From contig JAODTK010003065.1 in assembly GCA_026419785.1 (NCBI GenBank), forward strand, positions 248,001 through 312,000: 64,000 nucleotides of DNA, written 5' to 3'. Every line of letters starts with the position of its first letter. Positions within the stretch are counted from its first letter, which is position 1. The notes beneath the pieces are model-generated. The model did not search any database. It was not told the DNA's origin and saw nothing but the letters and a program-made list of their open reading frames with translations. Below are positions 1-12,220 of the stretch, in pieces. Made by a program: the position numbers and the translations under genes. This DNA comes from Sclerodactyla briareus (lineage: Eukaryota > Echinodermata > Holothuroidea > Dendrochirotida > Sclerodactylidae).

Positions 1-570
1 ACTTGATCCATTCCCCGCTCACTCCAGTTCTGGGTAATCGATGTTCCTTATAAGCGATCGAGTAGACTTGGTATTTACCTCAGCAGTGAATGACGATACA
101 ACCGACCAGAAATACTACTAATTAATGATTCACGGAAGAGTTCCTTCTTCATGTCAGTGAAGAATTTTGTATCGCAATCGCACCATCGAACGATTTGGAA
201 ATATGTATGGCTTATGTGTACTATGGTCATTTTTTTTTGGGCAATAATTGTCTTGGGAAAAATTGGAGATAAGACTCATTTGGCCTCGGTGTTGAGAGAT
301 TTCATGAAAAAATTAAAAACGAATATAATATCACTCAAATCAAGAAGGGGGAGGGTCGAATGGAAATCGCCTACAATCCTCCATTTTTTTTCAACGTATT
401 CACAGAATAACGGTAACCTTTTCTTTCCCCACCGATATCTTTTGAACATAATTTCGTATTATACATCTGCCGCCACAATGCGGGCTGCTCTATTCCAGAT
501 GAACCCCACATGCTACACCTGATATGGCTGGAATTCCGTCCTAGGTAGAGATTATGTAAGCAATGTTATG
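1..570. other. No gene recognised
   Basis: Only short chance open frames are present. No family motif, splice-bounded exon or repeat was recognised. Confidence 0.5.
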
Positions 571-660
571 GAGTGATTGAGGTGAGTGAGTGATTGATGA
601 GTGAGTGAGTGAGTGAGAGTGGTGCGTGGAGTGAGTGAGGTGAGTGAGTGAGTGAGTGTT
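571..660. repeat. (GAGT)n microsatellite
   Basis: This is an imperfect tetranucleotide array of GAGTGAGT units with interruptions, about 90 bp. Confidence 0.9.
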
Positions 661-2950
661 ATAACGCCCTGGAGCCCGTGGGGTGGCCCGGGTGGACGAA
701 GTTAAATTAATTTTCCGCCAAGCTTCATTATCAAAGACGCGCATACCCTCACCTGCAATCTGAGCGAAGTACATCCATCATTGGGCGTAGCGTACAAAAA
801 AGTACCTCCTATATCGTTCGGAAATGACATCAGACCTCCTGGCCTTGCAATGACACAATATACTTTTCTATGACTCCTTCGTAACATTTACAGCATATAA
901 ACCTCGTGAATAATGCCCTGGGAGGAATGTCTGCGTGACTGATCTGAAAAAAATGTGTATTCGCGCACAGCCGAATGGTAGCGATATGAAATAAAGCAAG
1001 AAAAATTCAGCAAAAGGTACCAGCGTCATCTGCCAATAAATGTGCACCATTAAGTACCCTGGCCCCCATTTCCCTCAATTTTTGGTATAAGCTTACACTG
1101 CCTGTTGCTGGCCCGTTTTCATCATCACGTTTCCCGTCTGGTGGGAAAATCGCAGTACTGTACCTCCTCTATTATATGGCTCTCATAAGGGTCGAAACCG
1201 GTCGGGTCCGCTGATGACACAGTTTACTAACTCATGCCGTCATTAGAAACATGCTATCGTCCTCACGACATTTCGACTGGATGTAAACCCACCACCGAAT
1301 AAAAACCTATCTATGGTTTTCAGCAAATCTCTTTCAATGCTGATTAGTGCAAGTGCGCAGTGTTGATCGCAAATATGACTTAATTAATTTAAGTCTGCCT
1401 GCTAAAAGGTCGCTTTGCGGTCCTCAATCTGCTGTCAATGATCCAGCTATGAACCCAAGAATCACACATAATACAGTTTTAAATTAGGAAAGAGGTTGTC
1501 TAAGTTGGTTTCTTTTCCACAACATGCCACGGACAGTATGAGGCCTTATATGGGCGAGTACTTGGTCCTATCTTCGAAGAAGTCTGTGAATTGCTGATAC
1601 CCGTCTATTAATCTATATCAATATTTCCTCATACCTTCCCAAGTGGCGTCACCAGACTTTCATCCTGGTGGGGAGGTACAGGGGTCCAGACCATTTCTTG
1701 GGAGGCCAAGATACTAGAAGTGCGGAGCGTAATTATAAATTTTCGGAAAGGCCGGGAAATGCCTTTCCCGGACTTTTGAGGCGGCATGTACCAAGCTTCA
1801 AACTCGGGAATTTTTTCATGATTCAATTTTGTGATCGGTGGAAAATTTTGACATTTGTCCGCCTTCGGTCCTAATCGCTGCCCCGACCTTTTGGCAAGAA
1901 TGTTCAACAATTGCTGCGTCATACTACTATCCACGGGTGTACGCGACGACAAGCATTTTTATTTCTTCCAAGAGCACATCTGAGAAAAATCATAAGCCCA
2001 CAGCTAACATTTAGGACATTTACCCAGCATTGGCTCTTCTGTCCCCCAAATATAACGGCGTACCACGAGAGCAGGGAAACTTTCTATGTTCTAGTTCCCT
2101 GAGAAAACACGCATTGAAAATCCCAGCAGTCTGGTAGCCTAGGCTACTGCAGTTCAAAATTGGGCGTGGTTTGATAGAGAGAACAGAAAAGAGGCTAAAG
2201 GGTTTATCATTCAAGAGGTTGGTTGTAGTTTTCAAGTTCATTGAAAAGTGTTATTGTATATTTTCACCTCACGATATGTATAAGCTAGGGGGCCATGCGG
2301 CAGACATTTAGAGCGTGCGGAAGATGTGGAGACGGGAGAGCACGGGACGAATACTAGCATAGTACACGCGCGAAGCACGACCTGTGTATCTTCTCAAGTC
2401 CCTTAGAGCAAATTTGGCACCATTACTGCCTGTCTTGTCTCAAAACAACACATTAGCTAGGTCCTACCTGTCTATATCCAACTGGTAGGCGAATACTTGA
2501 CTACAGAAATTTTTTCCCGAAATCACAAACCTCGTGTCAAGTTCACGGTTGTTTGGTTCATATTTGGTTTGAAAAAGTTATGCGAATCCGCACCAGGATC
2601 ATCCCGTGCCACTTCCCCAGCATCCGTTTCCGTCTTTCTATTCTGTGTAGCCTAATTGTTGAGACAAAAAAAAATATTCCTGTTCAGCTAATGCAACCTC
2701 ACTCTCGAACAATTCTTGAAAATGCTCATCAGTCATAATTTTGTTGCAGGCACTCAAGTGTTGACTTTATTCCGCGCATTTGCAGTTACAAGGTCCATGG
2801 ATTCTCGCTGAAGTTGTTCAGAAAAACTCTGAATACATTTAGGAAGAATAACACGTTATGCCTATGGTTAAGTCAATCCCGGTGAGCTATACGCAGCCCG
2901 ATTTTGATTTTATTGATACGAATTCCAGGCGCGGGGAAGTGAAAGTGTTT
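661..2950. other. No gene recognised
   Basis: This is unique-looking noncoding DNA with only short chance frames. Nothing with splice borders or recognisable motifs was seen. Confidence 0.5.
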
Positions 2951-3715
2951 CAGCCTCAGCACTTCTCTTTTTCTCTCCCTCTTGTATTCACAATCTTTCC
3001 CTAACTACTTCTCCGTTCTTCTCCCCCTATTCTTCTTTCTCTTTCACCTTTTCCTCCGTTTCTTCCTCTCTAATACCCTCTCTCTGTCTTTATGCTTTGT
3101 CTTTCCCTCCAGTTCTTCCATCCCTTTATCTCCACTTTTGACATTTCCCATCTCTTTTTCCCTCTCCATCGTTTCATTTCCAGGTAGTAAAATTTGTCTC
3201 AGTTCTCCATTCCCTTGTCTTCTTCCCGCGTTTTTCTTTCTCCTTTCTTTGTCCCTAATCTTCTTTCCGGTTCTTTTCATAATTATCTTCCGTTTCTTTG
3301 TGTTCTCTTTTCGTCCTCTTTCTATGCTCTGAATTCCCCCCTCCCCCATTCTATCCCTTTACAGGTGACAACCCCCCCCCCCATCCCCTCTCTTCGTTTC
3401 GCGTTTTCCTCTTTCATTTCTGGGTAAATTTCTAGCTCTCTCCCCCGTTTCCCCCTTTTTCCTTCCCTCTTCCCCCCCCCCCCGTTCCGGTCCCTATTTC
3501 CTTGTCCATATTTTTTTCTCCCTTCCCTCCCTTTCCCTTCCTTCTTATTCCCCTGTATTGCTTTTCTTTCCCTTTCTTTGTTTGTCCTCCCGGGGCTTCC
3601 CCTCCCTCCCCCCATATCTAAGGTAAATTATAGCTCTCTATTTTTACTCTTATCCTTCTTTTATCTCTCTTATCCGTCTCTTTTCTTTTTTCATTTGCCC
3701 CCCTTTCCGTGCCCG
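2951..3715 (+). repeat. Long polypyrimidine (C/T) tract
   Basis: About 760 bp are overwhelmingly C and T on the plus strand, with runs such as ttctctttttctctccctc, C11-C13 and many TTTCC/CCTT words. The Ser/Phe/Leu-rich and, opposite, Lys/Glu/Arg-rich frames here come from composition and are not genes. Confidence 0.9.
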
Positions 3716-5579
3716 CCCACCAAGCCCCCAGCAGGATACGCTTCTGGAGTGGAGCGAAACTAAGACTGATCCGGTTTATCTGCGATGATCACAGCCTCAA
3801 ATCTTGAAATAATAACTGGAGAGTTTGAATCTCCGTAATAAACATTCCCGTTTGGAAACATAAAACTGGCATCTAGAAAGAAAAAAAAAACAGAAAAAGA
3901 GAAAGGTCACTAACCAGTTGTTGAAATGCACTCGGTCGAAAGAAGGGAAAAAAATCAGCAGTTGGAATATGTAATATCAGGACTGCAGCAACATTTAAGT
4001 CAGACATTTCACAAATCACGACTATTTGTCTTCGAGTACGATCGTCGATGCAGAATTTCGCGAAATTATATGTCGATGGTCCCCGTATTGACCCCGCCAC
4101 AGCTGGAGTCCGCCATTAAATTCACCGCACTCGACTAGGGACTAACCCGACAAGTCGTTTATATTACTATGATTGGCTACTTAACTGTACGTTCGTTGCT
4201 CACCAGCCCATAGAGCTGAAGTAAATACACTGCGACTGGAGAATTATTGGATTGTGCGGGCGTCAATTTGTCTGACCAATCGTATATGTTACGATAGCAT
4301 GCGATGTTTTCTATAGCGCCATTATTTTGTGTGAAATTGTTTGGCAATACGTAGGCCAAGCAGATGTGTTTACAATCTGAGTTCTGACACCAGTTCGTTA
4401 AGTGAGCAGTTTGGGAGAAGTGCATACGATCAAAGAGAGAAGGGCTTTTCCCTGTTATGTTTCGCATTTCTCGGAAAAGTTGAATAGTATGAATGAAGAA
4501 TAAATAAACAGATACTCGGGCCTCTGTGTTCGAATTAACGCCAGTTTGACGTCATAATAGAAGGCAAAATCCTTCTGCTATCGCCTCGGGATTTTGTAAC
4601 CTCTATAATGCCGTTCATCCCGGTCGGTTTCAATTCCGCAACAGAGGCCTTCGAATCTGTTCATTATTTCCTAATCGTAAACTATGATATAGGTTATGAC
4701 TGGAGGAGACTCTTCCTCCAACGATCAAGTATGTTCGCCACACGAACATCGAGAATGATTGCCACATGGAATGACATACGGAGATGACAGTGGGCGTGTA
4801 TCATTCTGTGTAATAACGATGAGGTCATATTATATCTGGGTAGTGGGTTTATTCTGATTTATCGCCGTTCACCGTAGTGCTCAAAGGGCTTTACTTTATA
4901 TATGATTCTCACTTCGATGGTGAACATCAATTAGTCCAAATTTGCTCGATGATACAAGTGTTGTGACTCAGAAGGTTCCTCTCTAAAACGTTTTTTCCAG
5001 AGGTTAATGAAAACGTACATCCATGGAGGAGGACGTAAATAGGAACTAAAAAACCCTACGGTGACAGGGGAGTGTTCTTAGTATCCACCTAAAGATGAGG
5101 CGCTTGCGAAAATTGCCGAGCCCTTTCGAGTCAACGGCAACCGCCATACATGACCAACTGGGCGACAACGTACCATATACTATAAGTTGACAAAATTATA
5201 TAATGCCCACCGGTAAAAATAATGAAAGCTCCCTAATCATTATCAGATTGTACTGATATAATGCGAAGTTTCTACACACGGATCTTGATGTGGACCTACC
5301 ACGACGGCAATTCGTGATGCGTTGGTTCAACACGCGTGTGTTGTATTATGCAGTGCCGGTATTATCAGTCGGTTACTATTGGGGCTATGGGTATCGGGTG
5401 AACTGGTAGGAATGGTTTTACACAGTGCAGCCCGCCACGCATGAGCACATGTGTTGTATGTACGCCCTGGGTAGGTCCCCAATCCACGGCCAGATTGATC
5501 ACAGCTCAAGGATGAATATCGAGCGAGGCGGGGGTCAGTTAAAGGACAACTGCATGGTGTGCATTATAAAGAGCTAAAT
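3716..5579. other. No gene recognised
   Basis: Open frames of up to 96 codons occur here (for example minus strand 4177-4467) but lack motifs, splice context or similarity to anything I know. Confidence 0.45.
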
Positions 5580-6100
5580 AGAGCTAAACGAAAAAAAATG
5601 AAAGCGTCAGTCTAACCCGAAGTTCACACGACGTCCGTACGGAGTTACATGTCCTTAGAAATGCAAGGACAGGTGTATTGCGAAAGAACGAAAAAAGCAT
5701 GCCCATCAGTAATAATAAATGATGTATACTTGCACAACCTTGCAAAACAATTTAGTGGTCATTGGAACTCACAAATTATTTGCACTTCGAAAAACATGAT
5801 GAAAGGATTGGGGTGTGGGTTGGTCGGTGTTGATGGTTATTTTGTTGAGAGAAAGACACAGAACTTATGGTAAATGTGACTCATCAACAAGATGAAAAAA
5901 ACAAGGATCTACATGACATAACTTCCCGGAGTGTGACGTCATGCGTTGATCGCGCAATTGGGATTCTCCCAATTTTTTCTGCGTCAATGGACCAAACGTT
6001 GAAGGCCAATAACGCAACATATAGGAATCGTATTGAACTGGGGTTGAACCAATTTAGATACAGTGTCCATTCTTATGCGAGTCGAAGTTGTCCTTGGAAT
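5580..6100 (+). repeat. Dispersed repeat, about 0.5 kb, copy 1
   Basis: This aligns in the same orientation with 29490-29990. Shared words include tacttgcacaacc, cacttcgaaaa, ggttggt(c/a)ggtgttgatggtta, agaacttatggtaaatgt (ctgctaatgt in the other copy) and gttgaaggccaataac. Copies are diverged with small indels. No coding frame is conserved between them, so it is probably non-autonomous. Confidence 0.75.
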
Positions 6101-7889
6101 CGAGCTAGACTTCGGTTGAAACGTTACACAAAATAATGAAAAATATTTTGTACTATGACAAAAGAACATTTATTATTCGTTCAATATGACACGAGAGGGC
6201 TGGCCATAATATAACATTTCGTCATCAGACTGCGACTTGATTTCATTATTAAAAGGAGGTAATGTTGTAGAAATTCATAAATACGAGTACACTACTGAAT
6301 ATCAATAGTTTCTGGACCGACTTACTTTCCTAAAGTGACGTCAAATCGTAAAACGATACGAAACAGTGACGAGCTATTAAAATTTCATTTGATTAAACTA
6401 TGATTGAAAACTGCGTGAACTAGGAAATGTAATTCCACTTGAGTGGGTTGTACAAATTGTTCCCTCGTCGTTCCGATAGAGTGCAGCGTCAGCTTAATCG
6501 TTACAGACCTGGTATCGTCTAAAAGTGTCTTAAAAATTGTTATTAAAGATATTGAGCAAAATTTACAGGTGGTCTGACTGCAGCAGAGTCGTTGTAATGG
6601 TAAACATTCCCCAAAGCGATAGGGCTAGTCACATTTTTTTCGAGTAGTCACATTTTTTTTAATAACCTTTATAATGACGGCGAAACACCCTGTCACATTA
6701 ATGGAAAAATTTATTCGCTATTTGCCAAACCATCCTTGGTAGGGATTGAGAGTAGCATGTCATACGTTTTGATAATCACATATGTTCTATTCATGTAAGC
6801 GAACCTATTATCGTACAATTTCTATCGGTTTGCGATTATGACGTCACTTAGGAATGATTCAGTCACGTTCGATTTCGAGGAGGTATTGAGACGGGGCTTA
6901 GTAGTCTGGTAGTTCTGAACATTGTACTAAATCGTGCAGCAAAACGAGACAATTATCCCGATGTTGGGTAGAATTTAACCAATCATTGTGTGTAATTGCC
7001 GCAAATTTGTATGATTCGACACAACCTTTACCAGAACCCTTGCCATACCATCGTAGGTGTGCTAGGAACAGTGTTGTGTAAAATTCTACACAACATCTCT
7101 TTGAGAGTGTATGAGCGGCCCTTATATTCTGATTATACTCGATAACAAAGGACATGCAATGAGGCATACCAATTCTTCAACATTTCTCAGCAATGTTGGC
7201 ATGCATGATGTTGCTGCCTAAAAAGGGGGGTTTTGAATCCAATACAACATTGATTGATTATTTCGAACACCATTGGTTGTCTGATCAGAACAAACCAGGG
7301 TATCCAAATAGGTGTTGATGAGAGATGTGGTATCCTCACAAATTTCAAATTCCGGTAGCGCAGACAAAGATGTGTGTGACATGCTAATCTCTCAGCAAAC
7401 ACGGAACTTTTTCACAAACAATTCTGAAATAGAGCTATTAACAACGTTCCATCAATGTTATAATTTTGTAACGTCGAATAAATGTTTGCATAAATATAAA
7501 ATTAATGTTCATAAATGAACGGAATATTTTCATAACGGTTTAACAACGTTTTTTAGTTTTGCTGTGTATATAGGTTTTGCTGAGAACTGTTGGAGGTTCC
7601 ATAGGCCGATAGAGTTGATGTGAAAACATCCAAGTAAAGAAATACAAACACTGATCCCGGTATGCAGACTAACCACATTTAATATATGTGTGTGCACGAG
7701 ATATCCTTCTTTTGAAGTAATTGAAATCTACATGCATAGGCTGTGTATCTTTCACTACCTTCCTACAAGCATGCCGTTAATCAGTTTTGTTAGAATGCGA
7801 ATTCCTCACATGTATACCGCTACCCTCAAGTAGTGAACTTATGGATATTGGGCCTATCCTGTGCGTCGTTCCCAGTAACAATTAGGAAA
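6101..7889. other. No gene recognised
   Basis: This is AT-rich DNA with short chance frames and no recognised repeats or exons. Confidence 0.45.
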
Positions 7890-7995
7890 AGAGAAAACAC
7901 TCCACACACACCACCACACACACACACACACACACCCCCAGGCACAACACACCCACACCCACACCCACGCACACACAACCACAGCACCACACCCA
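7890..7995. repeat. (CA)n / (CCCACA)n microsatellite
   Basis: The stretch is cacaca with CCCACACC variants, about 100 bp, and explains the His/Thr/Pro-rich frame over it. Confidence 0.9.
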
Positions 7996-9572
7996 ATGAG
8001 AACTTCTTCTTCTTTCATCCCAACATTTCGTCCCTTCAATCCTTTATATAGAGCTCTCTCGTTTACAGCACGTTGAAATCATGATCTTGGGCTTTTGCCG
8101 TCTTCTACGTTGAAATAACGATATAGGGTTCTGCCTCGTCTACGTTAGAATCATGTTATAAAGATTATATAATAGATCGGGGAAGCTGTCACCGCATGGT
8201 ACGCGAAAGCGTTTCCCCCATCAGAACGAGAAAATGGGGGAGGGGACAAGTTGTTTAGAACTTGAGAATATCCAGTTCTATCCTTAACCCTCGTTAACCC
8301 ATCACATGTGTTTTACAGCAAACAAATTATTTCCAATTATCCAATAATCAACCATTCCCATGGCTTTCGAGTATATGCATGAGTGTGTGTCGAATCATAC
8401 GAACCATTCATTAGGAATTGACACAACCAGTGCAGCACCGGGTGGGAACAGGTTTATACTGCAAACCCGAAGTTATTGGTGGCCGGCCGACCATCCCATG
8501 CCGTGACGCAGACTTCTTTTTCTTCTTGCTGACAAACTCCGTTACAACCGCATCCGCTAACTGCGCTACGACCCTTTTAAAACATTTTCCCTAGCGCCAA
8601 CGTCATGGGAACCTGCAATAGCACGGGATGGATATAACGTTAAGTAGGAATATACCCGGCCTCATAGCCCCTGCAGTACCAGAGCGAGAAGGACGAGTTC
8701 ACAGACTAAAATAACCACAACTCTCGTCCAACCTCCCCTCTCGTTCTCCCCCCCCCCCCCCCCCTCTCTCCCCTTCTCCTCCACCGTTTCTCTCTGAGTG
8801 TTGGGTAGTCAGGTTTCTCCCCCAAGTCCCCCGCCTAGTATGCACAACTTCTACTGGCAGACATACCGTGGTTATCTTCGACCGGTTTAACGGTACGCTA
8901 CAAATGTAAAATCGACACAAGTTTACATATTAACTTGAAATTAACCCCGAACTTGTTGTACACGTATCTCTTGGTTGGTAGATTCGTCCCGTTGAGCTGT
9001 TCAGTGTTTTCCAACAATTCGAAATGGAAACACCAACGAATTTCGATTTCTGGCTTAGTTTATGCTTAATTACGGATTTTATTTTCTTATTTCCATCATT
9101 GCTTATAAAGTTCGTTAGATTTTTCAGGAAACTGGTGGATATGGTGTACCTTCGGTTCCCTCAAATAACAGTATCAAGGCAACTGAAAGTAATAACGGTC
9201 ATGTGATTATTTGCATACCGGGTATTCGGATAATTTAAAAAGTACATCCAGGGTCGGCTGGTTAATCAGGTGTTTCTATTAGCATAATTCGGCTCTTAGT
9301 TCATTTGACTCGGACGAGTGTATGTGCTTCGCGGAGTTTTCATCAAACTGTAAATGCTCCCCCATGCTGAAACTCTCTGTGGAAGTACAGAGTCCCTCGC
9401 CACCATTTCCAGTCCGAACGACCATGCTAATTTGCATAATAATAAGTGAACATATTTCCCTAAAAGCTTCGGTACACGATAACTCATGATCGAAGAATGG
9501 AATGCACCCAACTGAATGAACTTTCGCGGGCAACGTGTTATATTCAAATATTCTAATTCATTAACTCATGGA
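7996..9572. other. No gene recognised; contains a C-rich tract near 8745-8790
   Basis: There is a run of about 15 C followed by a CT-rich stretch at 8745-8790. Otherwise nothing was recognised. Confidence 0.5.
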
Positions 9573-9835
9573 CAGTGGCGTACCCACCCGGGGGGGGGGG
9601 GCGGTGGGGGTCTGAAACCCACCATGACCCCAGTGACCAATGAAATTTTAAACACAAAAACCTTTTTTTTTGCAGTTCAGCAGGATTGCAGCTGTTACTT
9701 AGCAAATATTGCAGCGCATGTGTCTAGGGGCCCATAAATTGTACTACCAGGAGACTGGCCATTTTTGGGGGGCCCTCCCTTGGGTTCCGATCAAACCCCC
9801 ACCCCCCCCCCCCCCACCCATACCCCTCTCAAGAC
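9573..9835 (+). repeat. Short dispersed element with GTGGCGTACCC start
   Basis: It begins cagtggcgtacccacc followed by a G12 run and ends in a C14 run near 9800. A relative begins at 35553 (cagtggcgtagccaggattttt). Short non-autonomous elements with this kind of opening are common in invertebrate genomes; the class is not determinable here. Confidence 0.55.
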
Positions 9836-11044
9836 GTGCGAATTGTACGTGTAAAACGAATGACACTGGCGGTCTTGAGTGTGTCTAATAATTATGCAAA
9901 TGTCTCAACTCTACTTGGTAGATCTTTGGTTGCTGATACACACAGTCAAGGCAAGTGTATGTTGCGGCGCCTCGTTTCTCACTGCGGAAGACGATTTCTT
10001 GTTCCGCATGAACAATATTCAGGACTAGAGTATGTAATGCATGTTGTATGTTATGTGTAGTATGGTTTATGTATGTGTATGTATGTGGTAGGTATTTTGG
10101 TGTGTGTACGTGTGTGTATATTTTAGTCGAAGGAAAGTCATAAGTGTGTTAAGGGCGTGATACGTTTCTTGTGTGTGTGGCCCCTTTCTCGTTCGCAGGA
10201 TTTTCTCCGAAACCGTGGGACCAAGACTAAAAAAATGTGTGTAGTCTCGGGGCAGGTGAACACGATCTGATCGGATTTTTGTAGCCAGTAAGCCACTGTT
10301 TGCGTAGAGTAACTACCTATTTTATGTGATTTTGTTTAAGCTCGTTTAGCATGAATAGGGATGAACTGTCGGTGCTGTGGTGATGTGGGTTTGGGACCTA
10401 AGGTTAGATTAACTAAATCGATTATCACGTAGAATGCTAATTAATGTCTTGAGCTGCTTTTACTAGTCCCGAGGAATTGCTAATAGGCGTATTCCCGCGA
10501 AACACGAATTTTCCCTCCTGTGTTTACCTATAGGTCCATTCGGTATACTTGGCACGCGGATCGCGAATGCGCGAATAGGCATTTTTTTGGTCGCGGGCCG
10601 CGACAAAATCAAATTGTCGGGTCACGATTCGAATCGTGTGTCGCCGCGACAGCTCGGCGATTTAAGACCAATAATGGGAACGCTGAATGGGAACCGTATA
10701 CTGAGGGGCGGATTATCAGTTTTTGACGCAACAAATGGCATATCGTGTCACTACGCCGTGTTCCTTAATTCACTTTTATTTCACCTGTTAAAAAGGTCCT
10801 ACATAGTCTATTGCTTTATTTTCAACTGTCCTACTGTTCGCATAGGTCGGCATGAATGGATTGTTTGAAGCGTTTTAATAACCTGATCGGTGGAATTTCC
10901 GCCAGGCTCGGGAATCCTCCACTCGGTAATGATATATGTTAAGCCTTCTCCTGCTTCTTATGACCCACACAGGCATAAATAACCACAACTTCATCCCCAA
11001 AAATGTCCATGTCTCAGTATAGAGACCCATGTCACTTATTGCAT
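9836..11044. other. No gene recognised
   Basis: A GT-rich patch (10040-10120) and a CG-rich patch (10550-10650) are present. Frames are short and unrecognised. Confidence 0.45.
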
Positions 11045-11400
11045 GCTCCTCTAGACACAAAAGAGTGCATTCACTCCACTGGAGTGGTCAATCAGCACAC
11101 TTCCACTCCACAGTGGCATTCCTCTGATAGAGTGAATATCATTCTATAATGGGCGAAGCAAATCCGCTCCGATCGTGTAAAATGCGTTCTGAAAAAGAGT
11201 GATGATCACCATGCTCGTGCTCCCTATTAAAAACATTGGAGTGGTCGCCATCACACTTCAAATTCCACTCCTAGAAGAGTGAAGTACTGACTATCATGGG
11301 CGAAGATTTTCTATAGTGAAACGGAGTGATGATCGCACCTTTCATGGGAGTGAACACTCACAGCGCTCTTTTTTTCGGAGTGTGGTCGCCCATTCTTAGT
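11045..11400. repeat. Degenerate tandem/inverted array of GAGTG and CACTC words
   Basis: Two long units match: tggagtggtc...cactcc...agagtgaa...cta-taatgggcgaag at about 11077-11160 and again at 11237-11310. Further gagtgatgatc words lie at 11198 and 11324. GGAGTG and CACTCC pairs would let the array fold back repeatedly. Confidence 0.65.
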
Positions 11401-11744
11401 AAATTCTCTAGGGACAATACATACGTGTTTAGAAGGTGGTTCTGTTTTCGTCATTGGGTGGACTGGCGTCGGCGCTCTGGGTTTGCTTCTTTCCATAAGG
11501 AGTTCCCCTTGGCAAAATATGACATCTTGCCTCAACTTGATGTGCTTACGAGCTCATCGGTCTGTTTTCGCGCTAAATAACGCTAACTAGCGGGGGCTTC
11601 TATAGTTGTGTGTTTTTCCCCCGCCAATTATTATTTCGAGATGCAGGATTCTCTGCCTCGTGAATACCCACGCGACCACGTGACAACCGTATTCTCCTAC
11701 TCGCGCATTCGCTAGCAGATTTATTTGCATAATTATGCAAATCT

Positions 11745-12200
11745 TAGAGTTTTGTTTAATTTCAATGAAGCTGGGTGGGTATGGTTTACTTTAGTTCCTA
11801 AGCTCTGCAACAGTGATTTAGGGTCATTGGAGGTCCATTCAACGTAATCTTATTTTGCAAATTCCAATGCACAATTTCCCGAAGTATTGACGGGTTTTTT
11901 CATGATGGTTATGGTTACTTCAGTCCCCAACATTTTAAACGAGCTTTTAGATCACTGAGGTCCTTCAGTATGTCCAATTGCATAATTCATTCCAACTGAG
12001 AAAGTTTGTTTGATTTTCATGAAGTTTGATGGGTATGGTCTACCTTTAGTCCCGCCGCAAAATGTTTACATAGATCGAGTCACTGGGGTTTGTTCACGGA
12101 TTTGTATATTGGCTTCATCAATGCAAATGTTTTGATTTTTGTCGTATTTCCATGATGCGGTAATTAAGTATTAAGAACTATTGTTCCTGGACATGGAAAT
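11745..12200 (+). repeat. Degenerate tandem repeat, period about 118-137 bp, four units
   Basis: The word TTTCATGAAG-TTGGGTATGGT(T/C)TAC-TTAGTCCC recurs near 11765, 11902, 12020 and 12151 with the same spacing. The fourth copy is poorest. It is an old satellite-like array with no coding sign. Confidence 0.7.
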
Positions 12201-12220
12201 TTGGAAATAGGTCCAGTCCA

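Noticed and set aside
2982-3615. Ser/Phe/Leu-rich and Lys/Glu/Arg-rich frames on opposite strands
   Set aside because: Direct consequence of the polypyrimidine tract.
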